Shown: positions 8,302 to 16,553, numbered from the stretch's first letter. The stretch: DNA of 37,586 nucleotides from DASXRU01 sp033856235 (GCA_033856235.1 JAWVFI010000158.1:1-37586), one strand, 5' to 3'. Made by a program: numbers and translations. Notes: a model not told the origin generated them from the sequence alone.

Positions 8302-8924
8302 GCGCACAACCTGTCATCGACGTTTCGGAGTTGCCGCATCATGGGTTTGACACCCTCGACACGATCTGGTGGGGCAACAACCTTCTGCTGGCAATCGAGA
8401 CCTCGATGTTTGCCATATTGATCGCAACCTATTTCTACTTACGCCAGAATTTCGCACACTGGCCTCCGCCCCTCGCGCAACTCACCGGTCCGCTCGATCC
8501 GCTGCCGGATTTGGGATTCGGCACGACCAACGCGATTCTTCTTCTACTCAGCTGTCTGCCTATGATCTGGGTTGACATCTCAGCGCGACGTGGTCATAGG
8601 CCTAGCGTTCAGCGTGGTCTCGCTATCTGTCTGATCCTCGGGTTGGTCGCAATTGTTTTGCGTTCATTGGAATTTGGCGCCGTGAAATTTCACTGGGACA
8701 GCAATGCCTACGGCTCAATCGTGTGGTTTATTCTCGGCATGCACCTGCTCCATCTGATCACTCTAACGTGCGAGACTTTGCTTTTGACCGGCTGGAGTTT
8801 TATGCGCGAGTTTGACATGAAGCATCGCGTGGACCTCACTGCGCTCGCGGTTTACTGGTACTGGGTTGTCGGGATCTGGATGGTGCTTTACGGGGTGGTC
8901 TACTTTGCGCCGCGGCTGAGTTAA
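8298..8924 (+). CDS. ctaE: Cytochrome c oxidase subunit III
   Basis: A 208-residue integral membrane protein of the haem-copper oxidase subunit III family, with about five membrane helices (for example LLLAIETSMFAILIATYFYL near the N-terminus and VYWYWVVGIWMVLYGVVYF at the C-terminus). Motifs HLLHLITLTCETLL and the terminal WxWVVGIW-type helix are typical. It lacks catalytic cofactors; it stabilises subunit I and the oxygen/proton path. The start overlaps the subunit I stop by 4 nt (ATGA), so translation is probably coupled. Confidence 0.92.
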   Translation: MSAQPVIDVSELPHHGFDTLDTIWWGNNLLLAIETSMFAILIATYFYLRQNFAHWPPPLAQLTGPLDPLPDLGFGTTNAILLLLSCLPMIWVDISARRGHRPSVQRGLAICLILGLVAIVLRSLEFGAVKFHWDSNAYGSIVWFILGMHLLHLITLTCETLLLTGWSFMREFDMKHRVDLTALAVYWYWVVGIWMVLYGVVYFAPRLS

Positions 8925-8927
8925 CTG

Positions 8928-9314
8928 ATGACTGATGAACTGACACCAGAAGGTAAAGCAGGCCCGAGCATGGGAGTCCATCCGGGTTTGTGGATTGGCG
9001 TGCTGGTCCCGCCCGTAGTCTGGGCGTTACAAATGCAGATCAACTATTGGGCCGTGCGTGGCGCCTGCGCCCGCGGAGGCAATCTCAGGCTTTATTCGGT
9101 GACTAGCATTGCTTTGTTTATGATTATTTTAAGCGGAATATGCGCGTGGATCGGCGCGCGCCAATCTAACAACGGCGAGCGAGTTGAATGGGGCCCTCTT
9201 GTTTCCAGTTCCAGATTCATGTTTGCTTTGGGACTTTTGGACTGTGCGGTTTTCTTTATGGCAGTAATGGCCCAGGGGATCGCTGCAGTTGTCATTCACC
9301 CATGTCAGCTATGA
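8928..9314 (+). CDS. Small membrane protein of unknown function in the oxidase operon
   Basis: A 128-residue protein with three or four hydrophobic segments (about residues 18-42, 55-76 and 91-123) and little else. It lies 3 bp after subunit III and its stop overlaps the start of ctaG, so it is part of the operon. It may play a subunit-IV-like or assembly role, but I do not recognise it as CoxD/CtaF. Conserved-looking features are WALQMQINYW in the first helix and Cys residues at CARGG and at the C-terminus (HPCQL). Confidence 0.7.
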   Translation: MTDELTPEGKAGPSMGVHPGLWIGVLVPPVVWALQMQINYWAVRGACARGGNLRLYSVTSIALFMIILSGICAWIGARQSNNGERVEWGPLVSSSRFMFALGLLDCAVFFMAVMAQGIAAVVIHPCQL

Positions 9315-10291
9315 ACTCTTACGGCATTCAGAACAAGGGTATCGACCGGGTCAGGTTAAGAAAATACCGGGCCTCACCATGGCTCGTGATGCTGTCGCTC
9401 TTTAGCAATGTCAACGCGACCTTCGCACACGAAGGCAAGCCGCACACGTGGCACGATCTGTCGCGAGCGTGGAGCTTCGAGCCCCTGGTTGTTGCTTCAC
9501 TAATTATGACGGGCGGGTTTTTCATTAGGGGGCTGAAAAATCTGTGGCGACATTCCGGAACCGGAAAGGGAATCCGCCGTTGGGAGGCGTTTGCCTTTGC
9601 GGGAGGATGGTTTGCGTTGTTCATCGCTCTGGTGTCTCCGGTTCATGCCTGGGGAAGAGTGTTATTTTCAGCGCACATGACTCAACACGAAATACTTATG
9701 TTGGCCGCTGCTCCCTTACTTGTTTTGGGACGACCCCTGATCGCAATCGCCTGGGCACTGCCACTCCATTGGTCCAGGGAAATAGGTGCTCTGGCTAAAA
9801 CGGGATGGGTACAGAAGACCTGGCAAGTGTTGACGATCCCTTTTGTCGCATGGGTGATTCATGCTGTAGCGCTTTGGAGCTGGCACGTGCCGGTGCTCTT
9901 TGAAGCGGTGTTGCACAATGAATTGGTTCACACGGCGCAGCATTTGAGTTTCCTTCTCTCGGCGCTTCTTTTTTGGTGGGCGCTGATTCACGGCCGGCAG
10001 GGTTTGATGGGTTATGGCGCGGCGGCACTCTACGTATTTACAACCTCGCTGCACAGCGGTTTGCTCGGCGCGCTGCTAACGTTTTCCCGCTCGGTTTGGT
10101 ATCCGTCGTACGTCGGCCTCACCAATTCCTGGGGATTAAGTCCACTCGAGGATCAACAGCTTGGCGGGTTAATCATGTGGATTCCGGCGGGCGTGCTCTA
10201 CACCATCGCCGGCCTTGCCTTGATCGCCGGCTGGTTAAGGGAAGCGGAGTCGCGCACGCTAAAGCGAGAGCAGAGTTGGGCCAAGACGTGA
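9311..10291 (+). CDS. ctaG: CtaG-type (caa3) cytochrome oxidase assembly factor
   Basis: About 326 residues, a polytopic membrane protein of the caa3_CtaG family that helps assemble caa3-type oxidases. The characteristic segment is SPVHAWGRVLFSAHMTQHEI, followed by LMLAAAPLLVLGRPLIA; later LVHTAQHLSFLLSALLFWW also fits the family. Around seven helices are visible. The ATG at 9311 overlaps the preceding stop as ATGA; an in-frame ATG at 9302 would add three residues. A signal-like segment precedes ATFAHEGKPHTW. Its position directly after the oxidase subunits supports the call. Confidence 0.88.
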   Translation: MNSYGIQNKGIDRVRLRKYRASPWLVMLSLFSNVNATFAHEGKPHTWHDLSRAWSFEPLVVASLIMTGGFFIRGLKNLWRHSGTGKGIRRWEAFAFAGGWFALFIALVSPVHAWGRVLFSAHMTQHEILMLAAAPLLVLGRPLIAIAWALPLHWSREIGALAKTGWVQKTWQVLTIPFVAWVIHAVALWSWHVPVLFEAVLHNELVHTAQHLSFLLSALLFWWALIHGRQGLMGYGAAALYVFTTSLHSGLLGALLTFSRSVWYPSYVGLTNSWGLSPLEDQQLGGLIMWIPAGVLYTIAGLALIAGWLREAESRTLKREQSWAKT

Positions 10292-10325
10292 CCGTGTTAT
10301 ACAACGAGCTCGGGGGTCGTATTGG

Positions 10326-11543
10326 ATGAAGAAGCTGATCGAAATCAGTCTCGGAATCGTGACCAGTGTCGGCGGCTTTTTGGAGATTGGATCCATTACG
10401 ACCGCGGCGCAGGCCGGGGCCGATTTCAGCTTTCAATTGATATGGGCGGTGGTGCTTGGCGGGCTGTGCCTGATCTTTTTAGTTGAGCAGGCTGGACGGT
10501 TATCGGCAGTCAGCGGCCATACGTTGACCGGCGCAATCCGCGAGCGGTTTGGATTCAACTACTTCTTTCTTGTCTTCATCGTCCTAAGTTTGATCACACT
10601 CCTGGTGCTAAGCGCGGAGCTCGGCGGCGTTTGCGTCGCGCTCGAGTTCTCCACCGGCGTCGGGTTTCAGTGGTGGGCGGTGCCCGTAGCTTTGCTGGTT
10701 TGGCTTCTCATTTGGAAGGGCACGTTTGGGTTTATCGAGAAGGGCGTCTCAGTACTCGGCCTCGTAACGATTTCTTTCATCGTCGGCGCAATCGTCATGA
10801 AACCAAACTGGCACAGCGTCGTAAGCGGCGCGATCCCCAGTCTTCCAGCTCACGATAAGAGTCATTATTGGTTTATCGCAGTCTCGATTCTCGGGGCCTC
10901 AATTTCGCCTTACCTCTACTTGTTTTATTCGTCCGGAGCTATTGAGGACCATTGGACCGAAGATTACATCGGCGTAAATCGGATCATCGCCTCTACCGGA
11001 ATGAGTTTTGGAACTGTAATTTCAATCGCAGTACTTATTCTGGGAGCGTTCGTGTTTCCGCCCAGAGGCCTGCATGTAGATCACTATTCACAGCTCGCTT
11101 TGCTGCTCCAGGACGCCTTCGGCCACTGGGGTTTCATACTCTTCGTTGCATCTTTGGGAATAGCCTGTCTAGGGGCGGCGCTGGAGATAACTTTGGAGAT
11201 GGCTTACTTCGCGGCCCAGGGTTTTGGGTGGAACTGGAGTGAAAACCAGCCACCGAAAAAAGAAGCGCGTTTTAGTTTGACCTACACCATCGTGGTGCTG
11301 CTGGCGACGCTTCTTGTCCTGACAGGCATCGACCCGCTGAAGCTGACAATCATGTCGATGGCCCTAACTGCGGCGACACTGCCATTCTCAATCGTTCCTT
11401 TCTTAATTCTGATGAACGATCGCAAGTATCTGGAGGAACACACGAATGGCTGGCTTTCAAACACAGTTGTGATTCTGATCATACTGCTGGCATTTGTTTT
11501 AGCCGTCATTAGTATTCCGCTGCAAATCTTCGGAGGTAGCTGA
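10326..11543 (+). CDS. Divergent NRAMP-family metal-ion transporter
   Basis: A 405-residue inner-membrane protein with about eleven hydrophobic helices and the NRAMP layout. The metal site is not canonical. In helix 1 the usual Asp-Pro-Gly-Asn is replaced by Glu20-Ile-Gly-Ser23 (alignment anchored on the following QAGA). In helix 6 the usual Met-Pro-His is replaced by Ser194-Pro-Tyr196 (ASISPYLYLF). Loss of the methionine and His together with retention of an acidic residue resembles NRAMP-related proteins that handle hard cations (for example Mg2+ or Al3+) rather than Mn2+/Fe2+. It lies 35 bp after ctaG and overlaps the PRC-barrel gene by one base. The family is likely; the transported ion is unknown. 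Confidence 0.75.
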   Translation: MKKLIEISLGIVTSVGGFLEIGSITTAAQAGADFSFQLIWAVVLGGLCLIFLVEQAGRLSAVSGHTLTGAIRERFGFNYFFLVFIVLSLITLLVLSAELGGVCVALEFSTGVGFQWWAVPVALLVWLLIWKGTFGFIEKGVSVLGLVTISFIVGAIVMKPNWHSVVSGAIPSLPAHDKSHYWFIAVSILGASISPYLYLFYSSGAIEDHWTEDYIGVNRIIASTGMSFGTVISIAVLILGAFVFPPRGLHVDHYSQLALLLQDAFGHWGFILFVASLGIACLGAALEITLEMAYFAAQGFGWNWSENQPPKKEARFSLTYTIVVLLATLLVLTGIDPLKLTIMSMALTAATLPFSIVPFLILMNDRKYLEEHTNGWLSNTVVILIILLAFVLAVISIPLQIFGGS

Positions 11544-11899
11544 TGGACCTGATTGCTGATTGTCTCGATAAGCAGTTGGTAGATCGCCATGGCCATAAAA
11601 TGGGGCGCGTCGATGGCGTGGTAATCGAAGTGGGCGAGGGGCGCAAGCCAACGGTTTCAGCAATTGAAGTTGGACCGGTTTGCCAGTCTACCCGTTTGCA
11701 TCCGGCATTCAGAAGGCTCGTGACATCCATCTCGAAACGATGCGGTGTGTCCCCGCAGGATCCATTTCGCTTGCCATGGCCCAAAGTTGTTTCGGCGGGA
11801 ATTGAAGTGATTGCGGGGGTCGAGGCGGAGAAGACCCCGGCGCTCGCTTGGGAGTTATGGCTGCGGAAAAATATCATTGCACGGATTCCGGGGGCTTAA
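11543..11899 (+). CDS. PRC-barrel-like protein 1
   Basis: A 118-residue soluble protein. The N-terminal part (DCLDKQLVDRHGHKMGRVDG, then VVIEVGEGRKPTVSAIEVG) has the PRC-barrel beta-strand pattern seen in small proteins next to NRAMP/MgtE-type transporters. It starts at ATG 11543 with GGAGG at 11532-11536, and the start shares one base with the transporter stop. A cytoplasmic regulatory or accessory role for the transporter is inferred from the pairing. No catalytic residues are recognisable. Confidence 0.7.
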   Translation: MDLIADCLDKQLVDRHGHKMGRVDGVVIEVGEGRKPTVSAIEVGPVCQSTRLHPAFRRLVTSISKRCGVSPQDPFRLPWPKVVSAGIEVIAGVEAEKTPALAWELWLRKNIIARIPGA

Positions 11900-12219
11900 T
11901 GGCGCGACAGGAAATTCATTTGGAGTTGTTACTCGGAAAACGAGTTTACGCTCTCAACGGGCAAGCGATCGGGCGTTTGGAGGAGGTGTGCGCCGAACCA
12001 CATCAGGGCGTCGCCTCGGTAAATGAATTTCTGGTGGGAAAGTATGCCATCTTCGAAAGACTTTCGGCATGGGAAATCGGACGGGCGGTCCTGGGACTTT
12101 TTGGATCATTGCTAAAAAGCGGCTACCGGATTAGGTGGGACCAGATTGATTTTACTGATCCGGAGCGACCAAAGCTCACTTGCCAAGTCAGCGACTTGGC
12201 GCCGCTTGAAATAGATTAA
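11899..12219 (+). CDS. PRC-barrel-like protein 2
   Basis: A 106-residue protein, HLELLLGKRVYALNGQAIGR then LEEVCAEPHQG, again with a PRC-barrel-type opening and a more hydrophobic C-terminal half (RAVLGLFGSLLKSGYRIRWD). Its ATG overlaps the preceding stop by one base (TAATG), so the two are probably translated together. A pair of PRC-barrel proteins after an NRAMP gene suggests a conserved module. Function is not known. Confidence 0.68.
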   Translation: MARQEIHLELLLGKRVYALNGQAIGRLEEVCAEPHQGVASVNEFLVGKYAIFERLSAWEIGRAVLGLFGSLLKSGYRIRWDQIDFTDPERPKLTCQVSDLAPLEID

Positions 12220-12221
12220 TC

Positions 12222-13226
12222 ATGCGAGTAAAGGGTTATCCACTATTGATGGTTTGTCTTGTTTGCGCTCTATGGGCCCCTTCCTGCGCAAGAAGGGCCC
12301 ACGGACCACGGGCCTATGTCACTAACGAACGTGATGGAACGGTCTCAGTAATCGATCTAGAAAATCACCGCACTGTGTCCACGATCAAGGTTGGCGCTCG
12401 GCCGCGCGGAATCCAACTCGGACCGGACCAGAAAACAATTTGGGTGGCACTCAGCTATCCGACAAATCAGTCCCAGGGCGAGGACAAGATTGCCGTAATT
12501 GACTGTGCCACCGAACAAATCGTGGCCAAATATGATGCGGGCACCGACCCCGAACAATTCGTTGTTAACCATGACGCCACGCGTCTCTACATCGCTAACG
12601 AAGATGCCGGCACTGCATCGGTAAATGATGTAAAAACAAACCGAGTTATTGCAGCGATGCCGGTTGGGCTGGAACCCGAAGGAGTCGCACTCAGTCCTGA
12701 CGGACGCTGGGTTTATGTTACCTCGGAGAGTAGTAGCACGGTGGCTGTAATAGATACTGCCACGAACCAGGTGATCAAAACTTTTCTGGTCGGCGCCCGA
12801 CCGCGTGAGGCGGTTTTCCTTCGTGACGGATCCAAGGCTTACGTGACGGCGGAAAACGGCAACGTCGTTTCAGTCGTGCAAACGTCGGATCATACGGTGA
12901 CCGGCACGATCAATCTGCCGCGCGAAAACGGAGGTCTGTTGTTGAAACCCAAAGGTATCGTGGTATCGCCTGATGGCAAGCAAATCTACGTCGCCACGGG
13001 ACGCGGGAATACTGTGGCAGTGATAGACACCGAAGCGCAGAAATCGGTTCAGCAAATCGTGGTAGGTCAGCGCCCATGGGGTATTGCACTTTCGCAGGAC
13101 GGGCGAACGCTTTACACCGCGAACGGACTCTCCAACGATGTCTCGGTAATTGATCTTGGCACCAATCAAGTGGTCGCGACAATTACAGCGGGCGATGGTC
13201 CGTGGGGAATTGTAATCAAGCCCTAG
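12222..13226 (+). CDS. YVTN-family beta-propeller, PQQ-dehydrogenase-associated type
   Basis: A 334-residue exported beta-propeller made of repeats of about 42 residues, each containing a 'xxYVTxxxxxTVxVID-T...V..I.VG..P.G.A.SPDG' unit (for example AYVTNERDGTVSVIDLENHR and YVTSESSSTVAVIDTATNQV). Similar propellers are a recurrent companion of PQQ-dependent alcohol catabolism clusters, so its place in a xox operon fits. The N-terminal signal ends in WAPSC, a possible but imperfect lipobox (Cys22). It follows the PRC-barrel gene by 2 bp. The exact role (scaffold, cofactor or protein binding) is unknown. Confidence 0.85.
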   Translation: MRVKGYPLLMVCLVCALWAPSCARRAHGPRAYVTNERDGTVSVIDLENHRTVSTIKVGARPRGIQLGPDQKTIWVALSYPTNQSQGEDKIAVIDCATEQIVAKYDAGTDPEQFVVNHDATRLYIANEDAGTASVNDVKTNRVIAAMPVGLEPEGVALSPDGRWVYVTSESSSTVAVIDTATNQVIKTFLVGARPREAVFLRDGSKAYVTAENGNVVSVVQTSDHTVTGTINLPRENGGLLLKPKGIVVSPDGKQIYVATGRGNTVAVIDTEAQKSVQQIVVGQRPWGIALSQDGRTLYTANGLSNDVSVIDLGTNQVVATITAGDGPWGIVIKP

Positions 13227-13261
13227 CGAACTTTCGGCCAGGCAATTCAACAAAGACCATC

Positions 13262-15574
13262 ATGCAGCCGGTTAACGCCAAATACCCTTCACGCGTTCGT
13301 CTGGTTTCGCTGTGTCTTGTCCTTTTAGTGATCACAGGCACTCATGTTATTCGTGCACAAACCGCAAGTGCTGGATTTCGTGGCCACGTATGCGACGAAT
13401 CAGGCGCTGCCATCGCAGGCGCGCGAGTCAAATTTCAGGACGAATCGCAAGCGAGCCACACCACAACTTCGGAAGATGGGAACTTTGGTTTCGAACGTCC
13501 AGGTCGTGCGGGGACACTAACCATTGATGCGCCCGGCTTTGCGGTCTTCTCTCAACGCCTAACTGAGGCGGCCCTTCAACTGAATCTGCAAATAGTTTTG
13601 AAGCCGGACTCAATTCGCGAACAGGTCACTGTCACAGCCACCAGAACCGAGACACCATTACGCTCCACGGCTGCGAGCGCTCGTTTGCTTTCATCAGCAG
13701 AATTGTCGACAACGGCCGCGCTCACAATTGACGATGCGTTGCGCCAGGTGCCGGGCTTCCAGTTGTTTCGCCGCAGCGGCAGTCGCACCGCCAATCCAAC
13801 TTCGCAGGGTGCAAGCCTGCGTGGAGTGGGAGCCAGCGGCGCAAGTCGTGCCCTGGTCCTGGCCGACGGCCTTCCTTTCGCTGATCCATTCGGCGGCTGG
13901 ATCTACTGGGACCGCATGCCGCGCGCGGCAGTAGATCAGTTGGAAGTAGTACGCGGCGGCGCCTCTGACCTTTATGGTAATAGCGCCATGGGAGGCGTGA
14001 TCAATATCATCACGCGGTCACGTGAAGTCCCCGCGCTGTCTCTTGATTTGTCATACGGGAACCAGAACTCCCCGAGCGCTTCCATTTACGGGGGCACGCG
14101 ATTCAAGAAGTTTTCTACCACCCTGGCCGGCGAACTCTTTCACACTAACGGTTACATAAATGTTGGAAAGACCGATCGCGGTATCGTGGACACGCCGGTT
14201 TCTTCGCGGCACCGGTCGCTCTATCTTGATCTCGGATACGAGCCGAGCGAAACCGTTCGATTGTTTGTAAAGCCGTCCTACTTCGCAGAGAGTCGGGCCA
14301 ATGGGACTTCACTGCAAACGAATCGCACTCATGTTGGGGAAATAGATGGCGGCGCCAATTTCAATCCAGTCCGTGTCGGAGAAATATCCTTGCGCGGCTA
14401 CTTAAGCAGGCAGACTTACGATCAAATGTTTTCAGCGATTGCAACACACAGAAATACGGAGACATTAACAAGGGTTCAGCGAGTGCCAGCGCAGTCTGCC
14501 GGCCTGATGTTTCAATGGTCGCGCTCAATTGGCAATCACCAGAACCTGGTCGGAGGACTAGAAGCTCGCGAGGTTCGTGGCGCGAGTGACGAGATTGTTT
14601 ATGATCGCGGCCAAGCTGCCTCGCTGGTTGGCGCGGGTGGCCGCCAGCGCTCCTATGCATTGTTCTTCACTGATTCACTACATCTGAACTCGAGATTGTC
14701 AGTCTCCGCTGGGGCTCGTCTTGATCTCTTCAGAAACCTTGATGGCTTAATCGTGAGCCGCGCAATCTCGCCGGGCGCCCCCGAGAGTGTGACTCAATTC
14801 GCAAACGTTTCGGAACTTTCGTTCAGCCCACACCTTTCGATCCTTTACAACGCGAATCCCACGTTATCGTTCTTTGGCTCTTTTTATGGCGCTTTTCGGG
14901 CACCGACACTCAACGAGCTCTATCGATCTTTCCGAGTTGGCAATGTGATAACTCTCGCAAACGAAAATTTAAAACGCGAGCGGGCGAGGGGCGGGGAAGC
15001 GGGGGCGCGACTGAGCTTGTGGGAAGACCGGTTTGACCTGCGCGCCGGTTTCTTCGCCGTTACGGTTTCGGATCCAATTGCCAACCTCACGCTCGCGAAT
15101 TCTCCGGCATTGATTACGAGACTGCGCCAGAACCTTGGCCGGACTCGCTCGTTGGGTCTGGAAATTGATTCCAATCTTCGTCTGAAACGAAGCTTGAACA
15201 TTAACGTCGGATATCTACTATCGAACGCCAGAGTGGTGAGTTTCCCCGCTAACACGTTGCTTGAGGGGTTGGTAATTCCGCAGACACCTCGTACGAGTAT
15301 TACCTTTCAGATCAGTTACGCTAGCCCGAAATCCTATAAGTTTGGTTTGCAAGGGCGAGCGTCGGGAACTCAATTTGAAGACGACCAAAACCTGCTTCGT
15401 CTTCCGGGCTTTTTCACGCTCGATGGATACGTCGCCCGAAACCTAAACCGCCGGCTGGAAATATTTGTGGCTGGCGAGAATATTCTTAACTCGCGCTACC
15501 AGGTCGGCCGCACACCCGTCGTTACCGTGGGTCCTTCGATACTATTTCGCGCAGGGGTGAAAGTGAAGTACTAA
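13262..15574 (+). CDS. TonB-dependent outer-membrane receptor
   Basis: A 770-residue outer-membrane protein: signal peptide (about 1-32), carboxypeptidase-regulatory-like domain (GFRGHVCDESGAAIAGARV), a TonB-box-like EQVTVTATRTETPL, a plug (LTIDDALRQVPGFQLFRRSG through DLYGNSAMGGVINIITRS), and a beta barrel. The barrel ends ENILNSRYQVGRTPVVTVGP and closes with an aromatic Tyr. It resembles BtuB/siderophore-type receptors rather than SusC. It is only about 35 bp after the propeller gene and likely belongs to the same operon, so a substrate connected with PQQ alcohol oxidation (PQQ itself or a metal chelate such as a lanthanophore) is a reasonable hypothesis. The substrate cannot be read from the sequence. 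In-frame upstream codons from 13202 are inside the propeller gene; ATG 13262 is preferred. Confidence 0.9.
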   Translation: MQPVNAKYPSRVRLVSLCLVLLVITGTHVIRAQTASAGFRGHVCDESGAAIAGARVKFQDESQASHTTTSEDGNFGFERPGRAGTLTIDAPGFAVFSQRLTEAALQLNLQIVLKPDSIREQVTVTATRTETPLRSTAASARLLSSAELSTTAALTIDDALRQVPGFQLFRRSGSRTANPTSQGASLRGVGASGASRALVLADGLPFADPFGGWIYWDRMPRAAVDQLEVVRGGASDLYGNSAMGGVINIITRSREVPALSLDLSYGNQNSPSASIYGGTRFKKFSTTLAGELFHTNGYINVGKTDRGIVDTPVSSRHRSLYLDLGYEPSETVRLFVKPSYFAESRANGTSLQTNRTHVGEIDGGANFNPVRVGEISLRGYLSRQTYDQMFSAIATHRNTETLTRVQRVPAQSAGLMFQWSRSIGNHQNLVGGLEAREVRGASDEIVYDRGQAASLVGAGGRQRSYALFFTDSLHLNSRLSVSAGARLDLFRNLDGLIVSRAISPGAPESVTQFANVSELSFSPHLSILYNANPTLSFFGSFYGAFRAPTLNELYRSFRVGNVITLANENLKRERARGGEAGARLSLWEDRFDLRAGFFAVTVSDPIANLTLANSPALITRLRQNLGRTRSLGLEIDSNLRLKRSLNINVGYLLSNARVVSFPANTLLEGLVIPQTPRTSITFQISYASPKSYKFGLQGRASGTQFEDDQNLLRLPGFFTLDGYVARNLNRRLEIFVAGENILNSRYQVGRTPVVTVGPSILFRAGVKVKY

Positions 15575-15640
15575 GACGGAAAGAAACCAAATTTGAGCCG
15601 TCGGCAACCGAGTCCTAATCTTCCAATGCAGCTTATCCAA

Positions 15641-15723
15641 TTACCGTTGCCGTTATGACAACGGTAAGCGAAATTCCTGCTGAATACTTCGATTGAGTCC
15701 TGAACGATTTCATGAATCGTTTC
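15641..15723. repeat. Two adjacent hairpins downstream of the TonB receptor
   Basis: TTACCGTTG at 15641-15649 pairs perfectly with CAACGGTAA at 15659-15667 (9-nt loop). A second pair, AACGATT at 15704-15710 and AATCGTT at 15716-15722, follows 36 bp later. They lie 67-150 bp after the receptor stop and could stop transcription or protect the 3' end of the operon transcript. Neither has a T-run, so I do not call a Rho-independent terminator. Confidence 0.45.
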
Positions 15724-15799
15724 GGCGGCGTCACCGCATTCCTTTGTTGGCTTCTTACGTCCGATAAAGGATCGTGGGTGGGAGTAAAGCCGGGTACCG

Positions 15800-16015
15800 C
15801 TATTGATTCTTCAATAACTCCAAAATCAGATCACGCTCGGCTGCGGTTAGCCCGCCCGGCGCGAAGTTAAAGTTTTTGCTTTTACCGTTCTGATTTACCT
15901 TTATGTGAAACGAAAAAAGACCTGCCCCGACAAAACTGTTACGGCCGATATCCTTGAGGTCGTTGAAGCCGACGCTCGAAGGGATCCGCCGCACAGCTCG
16001 CGGCGCCAGAGGCAA
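15800..16015 (-). pseudogene. Truncated hypothetical gene, C-terminal fragment
   Basis: The minus-strand frame reads FHIKVNQNGKSKNFNFAPGG then LTAAERDLILELLKNQ before a stop. Composition and alternating pattern look like a genuine protein C-terminus, not random sequence. The N-terminal part is missing: beyond about 15970 the frame becomes an unrelated Arg/Pro-rich reading that overlaps the start of the plus-strand TPR fragment. I do not recognise the family. A rearrangement seems to have fused this fragment head to head with the TPR fragment. Confidence 0.5.
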
Positions 16016-16385
16016 TTTACGTGAACTGCCGTATTACGAGGGTCTCTATGAGCTCAAGAGCGGCCGTGAGATTGAAGCGATCGAGAAATTCAAAGAGGCG
16101 CTCAATCAAAAAGCGCCATCGTGGAACGTCGATGCCTACGAAGACTGCCTCGCCAATGCGTATCTTCAGCTGGGCGAGTGGGACGAGGCCATCGCTGAAT
16201 ACGGACGCATTCTCCGCCTCAATCCGAACTACCCGCTGCTACATTACCATCTGGCCCAGGCTTATGAACGAAAAGGACAACGCGATCAAGCGCGCGTCGA
16301 GTACGAACGTTTCCTGCAAGTCTGGAGCAATGCCGACGCGGATATTCCTGAAGTGATCAGCGCCAGGAAAGCGTTATCAGGTTGA
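16012..16385 (+). pseudogene. C-terminal TPR fragment of a kinase/TPR protein
   Basis: Two tetratricopeptide repeats are visible (VDAYEDCLANAYLQLGEWDE, then AIAEYGRILRLNPNYPLLHY and HLAQAYERKGQRDQARVEYE), followed by the tail RFLQVWSNADADIPEVISAR. That tail (FLxxW...AD.DIPE...A) is typical of the C-terminus of acidobacterial protein kinases or transcription activators with TPR arms. The expected catalytic or DNA-binding N-terminus is absent; the frame upstream of about 16012 is antisense to the neighbouring fragment. An ATG at 15954 in frame could still allow a 143-residue product, so expression is not excluded. Confidence 0.6.
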
Positions 16386-16508
16386 ATCGTGAGCGATTTC
16401 TCCCTGGTCCGGAACCAGGACCGCCAATGTCAAGAATTCGGCTCAAACCCTTTTTTTGGCGTTTGACCTTCGGTTGAAGCGAGGAACCTTTAAATGTTGA
16501 CCTCAAGC

Positions 16509-16553
16509 TTGACACGGGAGGGGTCTGAGGTTTAAATCCCCACGCGCCTACCA
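16509..16553 (+). pseudogene. 3' half of a tRNA-Val(GAC)-like gene
   Basis: The sequence fits a tRNA from the anticodon loop to the CCA end. Anticodon loop TTGACAC at 16509-16515 (anticodon GAC), 3' anticodon stem GGGAG at 16516-16520, variable loop GGGTC at 16521-16525. T arm at 16526-16542: TGAGG, loop TTTAAAT, CCCCA, with one A-C mismatch and T in place of C56. Acceptor strand CGCGCCT at 16543-16549, discriminator A and CCA at 16551-16553. The 5' half is missing: no AGGCGCG acceptor partner or D arm precedes it. Such 3' tRNA fragments are typical leftovers of integration at tRNA genes. It cannot encode a working tRNA. Confidence 0.55.

Noticed and set aside
15641..15667. Rho-independent terminator after the TonB receptor
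   Set aside because: The stem is good but no T-run follows; kept only as a hairpin.
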